Source: Arthrobacter beigongshangensis (lineage in GTDB: Bacteria > Bacillota > Bacilli > Bacillales_A > Planococcaceae). From it: a stretch of DNA of 64,000 nucleotides. The position numbers and the translations under genes are program-made. Shown here piece by piece: positions 51,051 through 60,478 of this stretch (its first letter is position 1; each line of letters starts with the position of its first letter). A model generated the notes under the pieces. That model saw nothing but the letters and a program-made list of their open reading frames with translations. It was not told the DNA's origin and did not search any database. The stretch covers positions 1-64,000 of the forward strand of contig NZ_JADHDX010000008.1 of the NCBI RefSeq assembly GCF_016820585.1, read 5' to 3'.

Positions 51051-53432
51051 TTAACGTCTCGCCTTCAATGTTAATGTTGAACCATCTTTAATATCTCCAT
51101 CCAATACGGTTTCATGGTAATTCCCTTGTACCCAATCGTCCACTTGGTTATGGAACCATTGCGATTTCATATGACCACTTTGACCCGGGCCTAAAATATG
51201 ATACGTTGTCGACAAATCAGAGAGATCCGCAACAAATCGCCACGGTGCACCATGATCCACTGTACCATCCTCTTGGAATGCCGCTGCCTGAACCGTAACA
51301 TTCGATCCACCAATCGCTTGCGCCTTCGGATTCAAGAAGTATTCAAAGATTGGCGAAGCCCCCGACAATGCATGTGGGAACTCTACCTGATGAAATTCTC
51401 CCCACTTCCAGCTCGCTACCTTCTTACCAAACTGCTCCTCAATATCTCCCACAGACTGTTCAAATGAATCGAACACCCATTTATCGACACCACCATATTG
51501 CTCTATCCACGCCCCAGGCTCACCTGCATACGCCGCGCGCAACAGTTGGTCAGTAATCGAACCTTTCCCCGGCAACAGCTGATAGACATCTTCTGGCATC
51601 TCTTCACTAAACATGACAATCGGCAACTGTTTCATCAACTTGTGGAAAACAAGTGGAGCCGCTGCATCTGCGGAATCGAGTTGATCCCACTCACGCATCA
51701 TCGTCACAATCTCTTTATATTTCCCATCGCCATCTTGCGCTTCAATCGAGCTAAGCAAATGGTCTAAGAATTCACCCGCATACATATTTTTCTGATCCAT
51801 CTGCAATTTCATCATATCTTCCGGCGTGAAATCAGTTCCTTCACGTAACACTTCCGCTATCCGTTCATAGCGATAAGGCTGTGCCCACATTTTTGTAATA
51901 TGGTAAGGATAAGCGTCATTTATGACTTCATTATTTGCTGTCGCAATGAACCCTTCTTCCGGATTCACGACACGTGGTAATTCATCATATGGCACATAAC
52001 CAGTCCATCCATAGTCCGACGAATCTCCAGGAACCGGTAGCTGTGCATCTCCTTTTTTACGAATTGGAATACGTCCATTCGCTTTATAAGCGATGGTGCC
52101 ATCCTTCGCCGCAAAGACAAAGTTCTGTGCAGGGGCATTGAAATCCTCCAACGCCTTTTCAAACCCTTCCCAATCCTTCGCCTTGTTCATATTCAAGATA
52201 GCTTCCAATTCTTTCGTTGGTTCCAAAGCTGTCCACTGCATAGAAAATAGCGCACCTGGATCCTCTTCCTTATACAAAATGTCTGAAATAATCGGCCCAT
52301 GTCTTGTAGCCACAACTTCAAACGGTATATCTTCCTCACCTTTTACGGAAATCGTTTCATCCCGCACTTCAGCCTGCTCCCACTGCCCGTCATACATAAA
52401 TTGCGTTGGGTCATCAGGATTCGGTATTTCAATATAAAGGTCCTGTACATCTGGCCCCACATTCGTCACGCCCCACGCAACATCTTCGTTATGTCCAAGG
52501 ATAATCCCTGGTACACCCGCAAAAATTACACCGCCAACGTTTTGCTCTGGTGACTCAAGATGCATCTGATACCAAATCGATGGTGTATCCAGCCCTAGAT
52601 GCGGATCATCTGCTAACAACGGTAGTCCTGATGCTGTTTTATCACCCGATACGACCCAGTTATTACTGCCATTGAATTCTGGCGGCTCAAGATCCGGGTC
52701 AAATCGGCCAGCAACCGTCACCGGATTAGCAATATTCGCTTCGATAATCGACGGTGCATTATCAGGATACGTTATGAACAACTCCCGCGCCTTATCTTCT
52801 GGGAAATTGTTCAGTGCCCAGTGACGAACCGCCAAGCTATCCCAGTTCCCTCCAAGGTCATACGCCATGAATTTTCCAATCGTTAACGAATCAATCGGCG
52901 TCCATCGCTCTGGCTGATACCCAAGAATCTTGAACTCATACGGCAGTTTGTCATCCCACTGCGCCTTTTCGATAAAGGCATTAACACCTTCCGCATACCA
53001 ACCAAGTACTTTCTTCGCTTCTTCCCCGTAGCCATCATAGGACGCCTCCGCAGCTGCCCGCAAACTAAAGGTCCGGAATTTCTTATCCGTTCCTACCGCA
53101 ACCTCTCCAACAACTTCGGATAATCTTCCGCTCGCCTGCCTACGCGCCATATCCATTTGGAATAAACGATCCTGTGCCTGTACATAGCCCTGTGCCCGGT
53201 ACAAATCCGCATCCGACTCCGCCCTTATATGCGGTACTCCAAACGAATCTCGCTCAACGATAACATCCGAATCTAGAAAATTAGTCAAGATTTCTCCTTC
53301 AATAAAAGGCTTTGATTTCCCTATGTACGTATTTACCATAATCAATGCTACTATGACCACCGCAATCAATACCCCCAGCACTGACAATAGTAGCTTTGAC
53401 CATTTCCCCATTCGCTTGCCTTTCTTCCCCAT
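51051..53432 (-). CDS. Penicillin-acylase-family Ntn hydrolase, membrane-anchored
   Basis: 793 aa. N-terminal basic stretch and one membrane helix (about 12-33), alpha chain with VIVERDSFGVPHIRAES, then the Ntn-nucleophile serine in NGSNNWVVSG (Ser256) and the beta chain (DDPHLGL, GHNEDVAWGVTN). The family includes penicillin acylases and N-acyl-homoserine-lactone acylases; the natural substrate here is unknown. An uncleaved membrane anchor instead of a secretory signal peptide suggests a cell-bound enzyme. Monocistronic or with the 58-aa gene. Confidence 0.9.
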   Translation of the reverse strand: MGKKGKRMGKWSKLLLSVLGVLIAVVIVALIMVNTYIGKSKPFIEGEILTNFLDSDVIVERDSFGVPHIRAESDADLYRAQGYVQAQDRLFQMDMARRQASGRLSEVVGEVAVGTDKKFRTFSLRAAAEASYDGYGEEAKKVLGWYAEGVNAFIEKAQWDDKLPYEFKILGYQPERWTPIDSLTIGKFMAYDLGGNWDSLAVRHWALNNFPEDKARELFITYPDNAPSIIEANIANPVTVAGRFDPDLEPPEFNGSNNWVVSGDKTASGLPLLADDPHLGLDTPSIWYQMHLESPEQNVGGVIFAGVPGIILGHNEDVAWGVTNVGPDVQDLYIEIPNPDDPTQFMYDGQWEQAEVRDETISVKGEEDIPFEVVATRHGPIISDILYKEEDPGALFSMQWTALEPTKELEAILNMNKAKDWEGFEKALEDFNAPAQNFVFAAKDGTIAYKANGRIPIRKKGDAQLPVPGDSSDYGWTGYVPYDELPRVVNPEEGFIATANNEVINDAYPYHITKMWAQPYRYERIAEVLREGTDFTPEDMMKLQMDQKNMYAGEFLDHLLSSIEAQDGDGKYKEIVTMMREWDQLDSADAAAPLVFHKLMKQLPIVMFSEEMPEDVYQLLPGKGSITDQLLRAAYAGEPGAWIEQYGGVDKWVFDSFEQSVGDIEEQFGKKVASWKWGEFHQVEFPHALSGASPIFEYFLNPKAQAIGGSNVTVQAAAFQEDGTVDHGAPWRFVADLSDLSTTYHILGPGQSGHMKSQWFHNQVDDWVQGNYHETVLDGDIKDGSTLTLKARR

Positions 53433-53528
53433 TCATACACCCTCCTATTCCTTCTTTAATATACTATTCTGCTATTCTAGTTAAATACCTTTTTCTCTGA
53501 TTCGCTACGGGTTTAGGCCACTCCAATG

Positions 53529-53572
53529 AAAAAAGAACGAGCTAGCCATCATTGGCCAGTCTCGTCCTTTTT
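53529..53572 (-). terminator. Terminator of mrp operon
   Basis: AAAAAGGACGAGACTGGCC / GGCTAGCTCGTTCTTTTTT on the minus strand, imperfect stem with T6; overlaps the mrpG stop codon. Confidence 0.8.
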
Positions 53573-53929
53573 CAACTCTTCCTTATGCAATACTTCATAC
53601 AGTGCATCCTCTACCGAAATATCCGCTAGCTTCACTTTCGACCGATAAGCGGCACGAATAATTAGATGCCCTGCAACGGGTGCTGTTAAAAACACAAAAA
53701 CAATCCCGAGCAATACACGAACACTAATGAATTGCTCGCTGAACCAAAAGTACAAAAATGTACCTGATAAAGTCAACAAGACAGCCAACGTCGAGCTTTT
53801 CGTCGCTGCATGGGATCTCGTATAAACATCAGGCAAGCGAATCAACCCAAATACACTAATGACACTCGCAATCCCACCTGTCAAAATAAGCAGTGCACCT
53901 ATAAATTCACCGATTTCGTTTACGCTCAA
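53549..53929 (-). CDS. mrpG: MrpG, Na+/H+ antiporter subunit
   Basis: 126 aa, three membrane helices (GALLILTGGIASVISVFGLIRL, and two near 55-95) with LPDVYTRSHAATKSSTL typical of MrpG. Start TTG at 53929 after GAGAGGGGGG; it overlaps mrpF by 23 nt. Last gene of the operon. Subunits A-G form one complex exchanging Na+ for H+ in the cytoplasmic membrane. Confidence 0.93.
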   Translation of the reverse strand: MSVNEIGEFIGALLILTGGIASVISVFGLIRLPDVYTRSHAATKSSTLAVLLTLSGTFLYFWFSEQFISVRVLLGIVFVFLTAPVAGHLIIRAAYRSKVKLADISVEDALYEVLHKEELKKDETGQ

Positions 53930-54191
53930 CGATAACCCCCCTCTCGATAAATTTGGAGAAGGCAATCGTACTAATAAATGACAGAATACCTAATATCAAA
54001 ATAACTTCTAGAAAAGCCTTCGTTTTCAGCATAATAGACACTACTGCAATCATCGCAATTAGGTTCACAGCAATCATGTCGAGTGCAATGACACGATCGG
54101 GCATGGACGGCCCAAGGATAATTCGAATGACAGCAATCGCGATTGTCGTCGAAAATAGCACTAGCGCAATCGTCAGCATCGTTTCAATCAT
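53907..54191 (-). CDS. mrpF: MrpF, Na+/H+ antiporter subunit
   Basis: 94 aa, three membrane helices, with IILGPSMPDRVIALDMI, the family signature. Its start is one base from the mrpE stop (ATGA-type overlap). Its C-terminal basic tail overlaps the start of mrpG. Confidence 0.94.
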   Translation of the reverse strand: MIETMLTIALVLFSTTIAIAVIRIILGPSMPDRVIALDMIAVNLIAMIAVVSIMLKTKAFLEVILILGILSFISTIAFSKFIERGVIVERKRNR

Positions 54192-54676
54192 CAGCGGGTC
54201 ACCTCCATAATCGCTTTTTCAAAATTGCCCAACTGATTTAACAGAGCATCCTTTGATTGCTCTACATCCATCGCGTGGATGTAGAGCACATTGCCCTCAG
54301 GTGATACTTCCATCACGACCGAACCGGGTGTCAACGTTAACAGGAGCGACAGCATCGTTACTTCCACATCACTTTTCAATACAGTTTCATATTTAAAGAT
54401 GCCTGGCTTAATCTTCAACCTTGGACTTAAAATCTGTTTTAACACGATAATACTCGACTGTGTTAACTCGGATATAAAAATGAAAATCAATTTAATCGTC
54501 GAATACACTCTACGCAAATAAAATTGAGTCCCTAAAAATCGGTGCATGAAAAAAATGATGCCAATTCCGACAAGGAAGCCGGCAAAGAAAGTTGTAAAAC
54601 GTAGTTCATCTTCATCCATCAACGTCATCCATAGAAAAGCAATGAATAAGTTTAGTAATAACTGGGCCGGCATCAT
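54191..54676 (-). CDS. mrpE: MrpE, Na+/H+ antiporter subunit
   Basis: 161 aa, N-terminal membrane helices and the conserved soluble end: LSLLLTLTPGSVVMEVSPEG and LYIHAMDVE. It starts 35 nt downstream of the mrpD stop. Required for full antiport assembly in Bacillus. Confidence 0.93.
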   Translation of the reverse strand: MMPAQLLLNLFIAFLWMTLMDEDELRFTTFFAGFLVGIGIIFFMHRFLGTQFYLRRVYSTIKLIFIFISELTQSSIIVLKQILSPRLKIKPGIFKYETVLKSDVEVTMLSLLLTLTPGSVVMEVSPEGNVLYIHAMDVEQSKDALLNQLGNFEKAIMEVTR

Positions 54677-54711
54677 CCCTCACCTCTTCTTTCTTCTGAA
54701 TCAGGTTACTG

Positions 54712-56190
54712 TCAATCTTTCAAAACTGCCTCAATATAGATTTCTGGATTCATTAATGTGTGGGCAGCATCACTGACATACACTGCAATTCCTTCTGCCC
54801 CTAGTCCAAGCGCAATCGTCAAAACACCGAGTATAACACAGGGTATGAGTATCCCTTTTTTCAACGGTACATCATCATCCTCGTTAATAATCGTCTCTCC
54901 CCAAAAACAATTCAAGAAGATACGCAACAATGAGTACAGCACAAAAATACTCGATATGAACGCAATGGCAAGCAACCCAAACGCACCGGCTTCAATCGCT
55001 CCCTGCCCCACATACACTTTACCAATGAACCCACTTAGCGGTGGAATTCCAGCAAGCGATAGCATCGTGATGAAAAATAACCATCCTAAAATTGGATAGT
55101 TGCGGATGAGCCCACTCATCTGCTCAATTCTCGCTGTACCCGTCAAATAAATCATCGTTCCAGCGAGCAGGAACAATAGCGCTTTAATAATCATGTCATG
55201 AATTAAATAGTAAATGGATCCTTGAATAGCAACCTCTGTTGAAACAGCAAGACCCACAAGGATAAATCCAACCGCAATCACTACGTTGTAAGAAACAATT
55301 TGCCGTACATCATTGTGAGCGATGGCACCAATGCTGCCGCCAATTAGCGTCACAGCAGCCATCACACCAATCAACGTATGGGTAATCTCAGGCTCATGAT
55401 AAAAAATAAGCGTAAACACGCGGAACATTGCATAGATACCAACCTTTGTCAGCAAAGCTCCGAACAAAGCCGCAATGACAGTCGGTGGTGCGCTATACGA
55501 ACCTGGTAGCCAAAAATACAGCAATAGACCTGCCTTTAAACTGAAAACAATTAAAAAGATAATACTAATCACTGTCAATAATGAACCCTGTCCCACCTCT
55601 GCCACACGCACCGACAAGTGCGCCATGTTCAGCGTGCCAACCGTACCGTATAAATACGCAATCGCTACAAGGAAAAACCATGATGACAATACGTTTATCG
55701 AGACATATTTAATCGATTCAACTAACTGAACTTTTCGTCCACCAAGCGTAATGAGCACATAAGAGGATAATAGCATAACTTCAAAACAAACAAATAAGTT
55801 AAATAAGTCCCCCGTCAAAAATGAACCATTTACCCCTGCAATAAGGAAAAAGACAAACGGATAGAAAAACATATTTTCAAACGACGGACTCACTGAAGAA
55901 AACGCATAAAACAATAAAATGCCCGTTATAATTGCTGTCGTCACAACGAGTAGCATGGAGAACGAATCTGCAACAAATAAAATACCGTAAGGAGGTAGCC
56001 AGCCACCGAAATCAAGGCGTAAAATACCATCCGTCTGAATGCGATTCAAAATATAAACGCTAACCCCTATTGTCGCAAGAATTGACAGGATACTCAAAAC
56101 GCGTTGAATCTTTACATAGGGTCTGAGAAAGATTAGAAAAACTCCTGTTAAAATTGGGATAATCATTGGTAAAACGATCATATTATTCAT
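54712..56190 (-). CDS. mrpD: MrpD, Na+/H+ antiporter subunit (NuoL/M/N-like)
   Basis: 492 aa with about 14 membrane helices of the proton-pumping NuoM/N fold. The glutamate in FVCFEVMLLSSYVLI and lysine residues in LLTKVGIYAMFR and HDMIIKALLFLLAG are the proton-path residues conserved in the family. The start overlaps mrpC by 8 nt. Confidence 0.94.
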   Translation of the reverse strand: MNNMIVLPMIIPILTGVFLIFLRPYVKIQRVLSILSILATIGVSVYILNRIQTDGILRLDFGGWLPPYGILFVADSFSMLLVVTTAIITGILLFYAFSSVSPSFENMFFYPFVFFLIAGVNGSFLTGDLFNLFVCFEVMLLSSYVLITLGGRKVQLVESIKYVSINVLSSWFFLVAIAYLYGTVGTLNMAHLSVRVAEVGQGSLLTVISIIFLIVFSLKAGLLLYFWLPGSYSAPPTVIAALFGALLTKVGIYAMFRVFTLIFYHEPEITHTLIGVMAAVTLIGGSIGAIAHNDVRQIVSYNVVIAVGFILVGLAVSTEVAIQGSIYYLIHDMIIKALLFLLAGTMIYLTGTARIEQMSGLIRNYPILGWLFFITMLSLAGIPPLSGFIGKVYVGQGAIEAGAFGLLAIAFISSIFVLYSLLRIFLNCFWGETIINEDDDVPLKKGILIPCVILGVLTIALGLGAEGIAVYVSDAAHTLMNPEIYIEAVLKD

Positions 56191-56521
56191 CTTCGGTACC
56201 TCTCAATACACTGAGATCATCTGATCCAGCTTCCTTATGTGTTCGATAAGCTAGAACAAGCAAAAATGCCGTGACAGCAAAACTAATAACAATCGCGGTC
56301 AAAATTAGGGCCTGCGGTAAAGCATCCGTATAATTTCCTGAACCTGCTCCAATTATTGGAACACCGCCCTTCTTCAACCCGCCCATCGTCATCAATAGCA
56401 AATGGACCGCATGAGATAGAATAGCAGTTCCCAAAATGACTCGAATCAAACTACGGGACAGCAGCAAATAGACCGCAACGGTAACTAGCACTCCAACAAG
56501 TATCGTTATTAACGTTTCCAT
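56183..56521 (-). CDS. mrpC: MrpC, Na+/H+ antiporter subunit (NuoK-like)
   Basis: 112 aa, three membrane helices. LLSRSLIRVILGTAILSHAVHLLLM and DALPQALILTAIVISFA are the NuoK/MrpC signatures. It lies 3 nt after mrpB and overlaps mrpD. Confidence 0.94.
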   Translation of the reverse strand: METLITILVGVLVTVAVYLLLSRSLIRVILGTAILSHAVHLLLMTMGGLKKGGVPIIGAGSGNYTDALPQALILTAIVISFAVTAFLLVLAYRTHKEAGSDDLSVLRGTEDE

Positions 56522-56524
56522 TCG

Positions 56525-56947
56525 CTACACATCCTCACTAATACTTAAAATAATCGTCACAACAACACCAACAACTGTCAGTGCCACTCCAGCTTCAAAC
56601 AAAATGACCGTGGATAGCTCTGTATCTCCGAACACAGGCAAATTGAAATGACTGGCTGTCTGTGTCAAAAACTGTACGCCGAACACTGCTGCCGCTACAC
56701 CCGTACCAACTGCTAACAACACACCGAACGCAGCAATTTTCTTGTAATCAAACGGAATTCCTTTTTGCACCGTTTCGATATCATAGACCAAATAGAGCAA
56801 GACAAATGCAGAAGAAAGGACGAGACCACCGATGAAACCTCCCCCAGGATTATTGTGCCCCGATAAGAATAGCTCCACACCGAACGTCAAGATAATGAAT
56901 ACAACAATCTTTGTCACCGTTTCTAAAATGACATCATTGATCTTCAA
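56525..56947 (-). CDS. mrpB: MrpB, Na+/H+ antiporter subunit
   Basis: 140 aa, four membrane helices with the signature ELFLSGHNNPGGGFIGGLVL. It overlaps the mrpA 3' end by 14 nt. In Mrp systems, MrpB complements the C-terminal MrpA domain. Confidence 0.94.
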   Translation of the reverse strand: MKINDVILETVTKIVVFIILTFGVELFLSGHNNPGGGFIGGLVLSSAFVLLYLVYDIETVQKGIPFDYKKIAAFGVLLAVGTGVAAAVFGVQFLTQTASHFNLPVFGDTELSTVILFEAGVALTVVGVVVTIILSISEDV

Positions 56948-59345
56948 CGTCCTTTTCCCCCTTCCCCGCCTTCAATTTAATCAGCGTGAACACACCGATT
57001 CCAGCGATGAAAAGCACAACAACTTCAAGCATCGTATCAAACGCACGGAAATCACCTAATATTGTATTGACAATATTTTTTCCGCCCGCCAACGCATAAG
57101 AATCTTCAAAATAAACCGAAATGGATTCAAACATCTTATTCCCTTGAACCGCTAAAGCAAGGACAGTAACAATTGTTCCAACTGTAATCGCAATGATTGC
57201 ATTGATTACCTTTGTAGGACGTGTCGATTTCTCCTTCTCCCATTCGGGTAAAAAGCGGAAACAGAGTAGGAATAATGCCGTTGTAACGGTCTCTACGATA
57301 ATTTGTGTCAGTGCTAAATCTGGCGCACGGAATACAACAAAGAAAATCGCGATTGAATAACCAAGAACCCCATTCAAAATGATGGCTGTCATGCGTGATT
57401 CCACAAATATTATGGCGATTCCAGCACCCATCATGACAAATACAACAATGTATTCATTAATGGTAATTGGTGAGTCTCCTGACAAATCGAATATGTAAGT
57501 GCCCGACAAAATCATGCTGCCACCAACAGCCAAAATGAAGAACGTGAAAATATAAACGAGATAATCCCTCAAATAGCCGGTCATATAGAAGCGTGTTAAG
57601 TAAGACGAACCTTTTTCCGTCTGTACCAAGATGCCATTGTAAAGGCTATCGAGCGACCAACTTAACGGTGCAACCTCATACACACTTCGCCAATAGCGAA
57701 GGAATAAATAGAGTGCTCCCCCTACGATGACAACACCAATCGTTAGTAGTAAAGGCATATAAGTAAATCCATGCCAAGCAGAGATATGTGGCACTAAGCC
57801 TGGTGCGCCTTCAAATGGTGGGTAGACCGCTGCCATTGCGGGTCGTAATATATAATTACCAATGACGTTAGGGAAAAAGAAAATCCCAACAACAAATACA
57901 GCTAGAATAGACGGTGCGATTAGCATACCTAACGGGGCTTCATGTGGCACTTTATCCAACCGGGCAGGCTGATGTTGACCAAGGAAGGTCTTGAACACAA
58001 TAATCATGCTATAAACAAACGTCAATACGCTCGCAATCCACGCAACGACAGGAAATAGAGTTCCCCACGTCCCCATAGCAAAAATGTCAAGATTACGCAC
58101 ATTTAACACCGACTCAAAAAACATTTCCTTACTTAAAAAACCGTTGAATGGCGGTAAACCAGCCATCGAGAAGCTTCCTATTAGCGCAATGGTAAACGTG
58201 ATAGGCATGAAGGACATCAATCCACCAAGCCTTCGAATATCCCGCGTCCCCAATTCATGGTCGACAATCCCTACCACCATGAATAATGCACCCTTAAAGG
58301 TGGAGTGGTTAATAAGATGGAACAGCGCCGCAAACGTCGCCTGCGTATAAATAACCGAATCCGCACTATATCCCTCGTTGAGTGCGGCAGAGCCCAAACC
58401 AAAGAGACTCATGATCAGACCCAACTGACTGATTGTCGAGTAAGCAAGCAGCGCCTTTAAATCTGTTTGCCGCACTGCGTTGAATGAGCCCCAGAACAAT
58501 GTAAAAATCCCGACGCAACTAACCGTATAAAACCACACCGCTTCTCCACCAAATACAGGCGTAAAGCGAGCCACAAGGTAAATCCCCGCTTTGACCATTG
58601 TTGCGGAGTGCAAATATGCACTTACTGGTGTCGGCGCTTCCATCGCATCCGGCAGCCAAATATGGAATGGGAACTGTGCAGACTTTGTAAAAGCACCAAG
58701 TAGAACGAGGAGCATGGCCAGCAGGAACAGACTTTCATCCGTATACTGACCAATCGTTGCAATAATCTCACGGACACTAAACGAGCCCGTCAATGTAAGC
58801 AGCATGATGAAACCAGCAAGCATAGCTACTCCGCCCGAAACCGTAATGAGCATCGACTTTTGTGCTCCGTAACGCGATTTTTTCCGATGATACCAAAACG
58901 CGATTAATAGAAAGGACGAAATACTCGTCAATTCCCAGAAAACGTACAGTACCATCAAGTTATCCGAAAAGATTACCCCAAGCATTGAACCCATGAACAT
59001 GAGAAGATACACATAAAAGCGCCCTAACGCTTCTCGTTCCGATAAATAATATATAGAGTAAAGGATCACAAGACTCCCTACTCCTGTAATAAGAAGACCA
59101 AAAATCATACTTAAACCATCGAGATAAGTTGTGAAATTAATGCCAGCAGAATCAATCCACTTTAGTGTATGTATATAAGTTTCACCACTGGAAACCGCAG
59201 GAATAAAGCGAGCAAGAACGATGAATAACACAAGGGGAACAAGCAGGACAAACCACCCAATATTTCGACTTGGCACCCTCTTGTAGATAAATGGAACGAG
59301 GACGGCTGCCAAAAATGGAATTAGAATTGCTATCGTTATCGTCAA
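56934..59345 (-). CDS. mrpA: MrpA, Na+/H+ antiporter subunit (NuoL-like)
   Basis: 803 aa, the size of Bacillus MrpA. The NuoL-like core has about 20 helices: FYVYLLMFMGSMLGVIFSDN, the glutamate of VFWELTSISSFLLI, the lysine of TVKAGIYLVAR-type sequence (ATMVKAGIYL), and FNGFLSKEMFFES. The C-terminal MrpB-like extension starts near 660. Start TTG at 59345, 6 nt after GGAGGT; the longer frame to 59420 has no SD. First gene of mrpABCDEFG, which supports Na+ resistance and pH homeostasis. Confidence 0.95.
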   Translation of the reverse strand: MTITIAILIPFLAAVLVPFIYKRVPSRNIGWFVLLVPLVLFIVLARFIPAVSSGETYIHTLKWIDSAGINFTTYLDGLSMIFGLLITGVGSLVILYSIYYLSEREALGRFYVYLLMFMGSMLGVIFSDNLMVLYVFWELTSISSFLLIAFWYHRKKSRYGAQKSMLITVSGGVAMLAGFIMLLTLTGSFSVREIIATIGQYTDESLFLLAMLLVLLGAFTKSAQFPFHIWLPDAMEAPTPVSAYLHSATMVKAGIYLVARFTPVFGGEAVWFYTVSCVGIFTLFWGSFNAVRQTDLKALLAYSTISQLGLIMSLFGLGSAALNEGYSADSVIYTQATFAALFHLINHSTFKGALFMVVGIVDHELGTRDIRRLGGLMSFMPITFTIALIGSFSMAGLPPFNGFLSKEMFFESVLNVRNLDIFAMGTWGTLFPVVAWIASVLTFVYSMIIVFKTFLGQHQPARLDKVPHEAPLGMLIAPSILAVFVVGIFFFPNVIGNYILRPAMAAVYPPFEGAPGLVPHISAWHGFTYMPLLLTIGVVIVGGALYLFLRYWRSVYEVAPLSWSLDSLYNGILVQTEKGSSYLTRFYMTGYLRDYLVYIFTFFILAVGGSMILSGTYIFDLSGDSPITINEYIVVFVMMGAGIAIIFVESRMTAIILNGVLGYSIAIFFVVFRAPDLALTQIIVETVTTALFLLCFRFLPEWEKEKSTRPTKVINAIIAITVGTIVTVLALAVQGNKMFESISVYFEDSYALAGGKNIVNTILGDFRAFDTMLEVVVLFIAGIGVFTLIKLKAGKGEKDVEDQ

Positions 59346-59586
59346 AATACAACCTCCAATACTAGAACAAGTTAAAAAGGGGCAAATGAATTTTATACCG
59401 GCAAACCTAACTCTTTGCACCCGGGCTTATATATTTATATAGGGGAAACTTGACGCGCATCGTGACTAGCGCCATAATAGGTAGCTAAAGATACCCATTT
59501 TAGGGGAATTCCAATATGTTTATACAGTAAATTATACACTAAAACGAAACTCTTGGCACTTTGCAATAATTTTACACGCAGGTGGG
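59346..59586. other. mrp upstream region
   Basis: Spacer between divergent mrpA and the Usp-like gene. On the minus strand TATAAT (around 59533-59538) has only a weak -35 (GTGCCA, 17 bp away), so the mrp promoter is uncertain. No gene or known riboswitch recognised. Confidence 0.4.
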
Positions 59587-59615
59587 TTGTCAAGTTCAAT
59601 TTTTTCATATATACT
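59587..59615 (+). promoter_or_regulatory. Promoter of the Usp-like gene
   Basis: TTGTCA (59587-59592), 17 bp, TATACT (59610-59615), 92 nt before the ATG. Confidence 0.68.
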
Positions 59616-59707
59616 AATTGGGTTTTCAAGCACCATTTATCTAAGTCATTTAAATGGAACTAAACGGATTTAAACACACTAAAACATTTAAGAGGTGAAC
59701 TACCGGC

Positions 59708-60382
59708 ATGGGCAAAGTAAAAGGTCGTATGGACGAGAGCATTCTCGTTTGTGTCTACTACGGTCCAAATGGTGAACGTCTCATTAGACGCGGACATAAA
59801 ATGGCAACAATCATGGATTGTCCACTGTATATTTTAACGGTTGACCCACTGCCATATGATGAATTTGACGCGGAAAAGTCTGATTACATCGAACGCTGGC
59901 AAGAACTTGCTGAAGAGCTTGACGTTGAAGAATTCATTATTCGTGATAACGAAAAACGTCCTTCCGCTAAAGTCATTAAAGAGGTCGCACACGAGCATAA
60001 CATTACGCAAATTATTATTGGGCAAACCGCACAAAGTCGCTGGGAAGAAATCACAAAGGGCTCGTTCATGAACGTTTTGTTACGCGAAATCACATTTGTC
60101 GATTTCCATGTCGTCTCTGTCGATCGTGCAATCAAGGAAGAAATTGATGGTATGTTTGAAAAAGGAGTGCGCGCTTATTTAATGGAGGACGGCGACGGTT
60201 TCCGAGTCTGTTTCACATTATCAAAGGAAGCTCGTTTTGAGGGGATCTTCTTTAAGGAGATTGGGACAGATTTCAATAATGGGTTATTCAAATTTATGAG
60301 CAACAATAAAATGTGCCAAGTGCATATTACAGACGACCAAGTGACCGACCCTTCACTGCTTAACTGTAAAGTTGAGAAATAA
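59708..60382 (+). CDS. Two-part Usp-like protein (KdpD-type Usp domain plus unknown C-terminus)
   Basis: 224 aa. Residues about 10-140 form a Usp domain close to the one in KdpD sensor kinases (ILVCVYYGPNGERLIRRGHK; ITQIIIGQTAQSRWEE). The following 80 residues (FEKGVRAYLMEDGDGFRVCF...) match no family I know. GAGGTGAA lies about 10 nt before the ATG. Divergent from mrpA, so a link to ion or pH homeostasis is possible. No kinase domain is present. Confidence 0.8.
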   Translation: MGKVKGRMDESILVCVYYGPNGERLIRRGHKMATIMDCPLYILTVDPLPYDEFDAEKSDYIERWQELAEELDVEEFIIRDNEKRPSAKVIKEVAHEHNITQIIIGQTAQSRWEEITKGSFMNVLLREITFVDFHVVSVDRAIKEEIDGMFEKGVRAYLMEDGDGFRVCFTLSKEARFEGIFFKEIGTDFNNGLFKFMSNNKMCQVHITDDQVTDPSLLNCKVEK

Positions 60383-60439
60383 CCATTTTCTTCATAACGC
60401 TTGGGATCTCTCCCACGCAAAACGGATATAGTAATGCTT

Positions 60440-60478
60440 AAAAGCGGATGCCCCTTTCAAAAGGGCATCCGCTTTTCT
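60440..60478. terminator. Bidirectional terminator, Usp-like / murB
   Basis: AAAAGCGGATGCCC / GGGCATCCGCTTTT stem between convergent genes. Confidence 0.92.
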
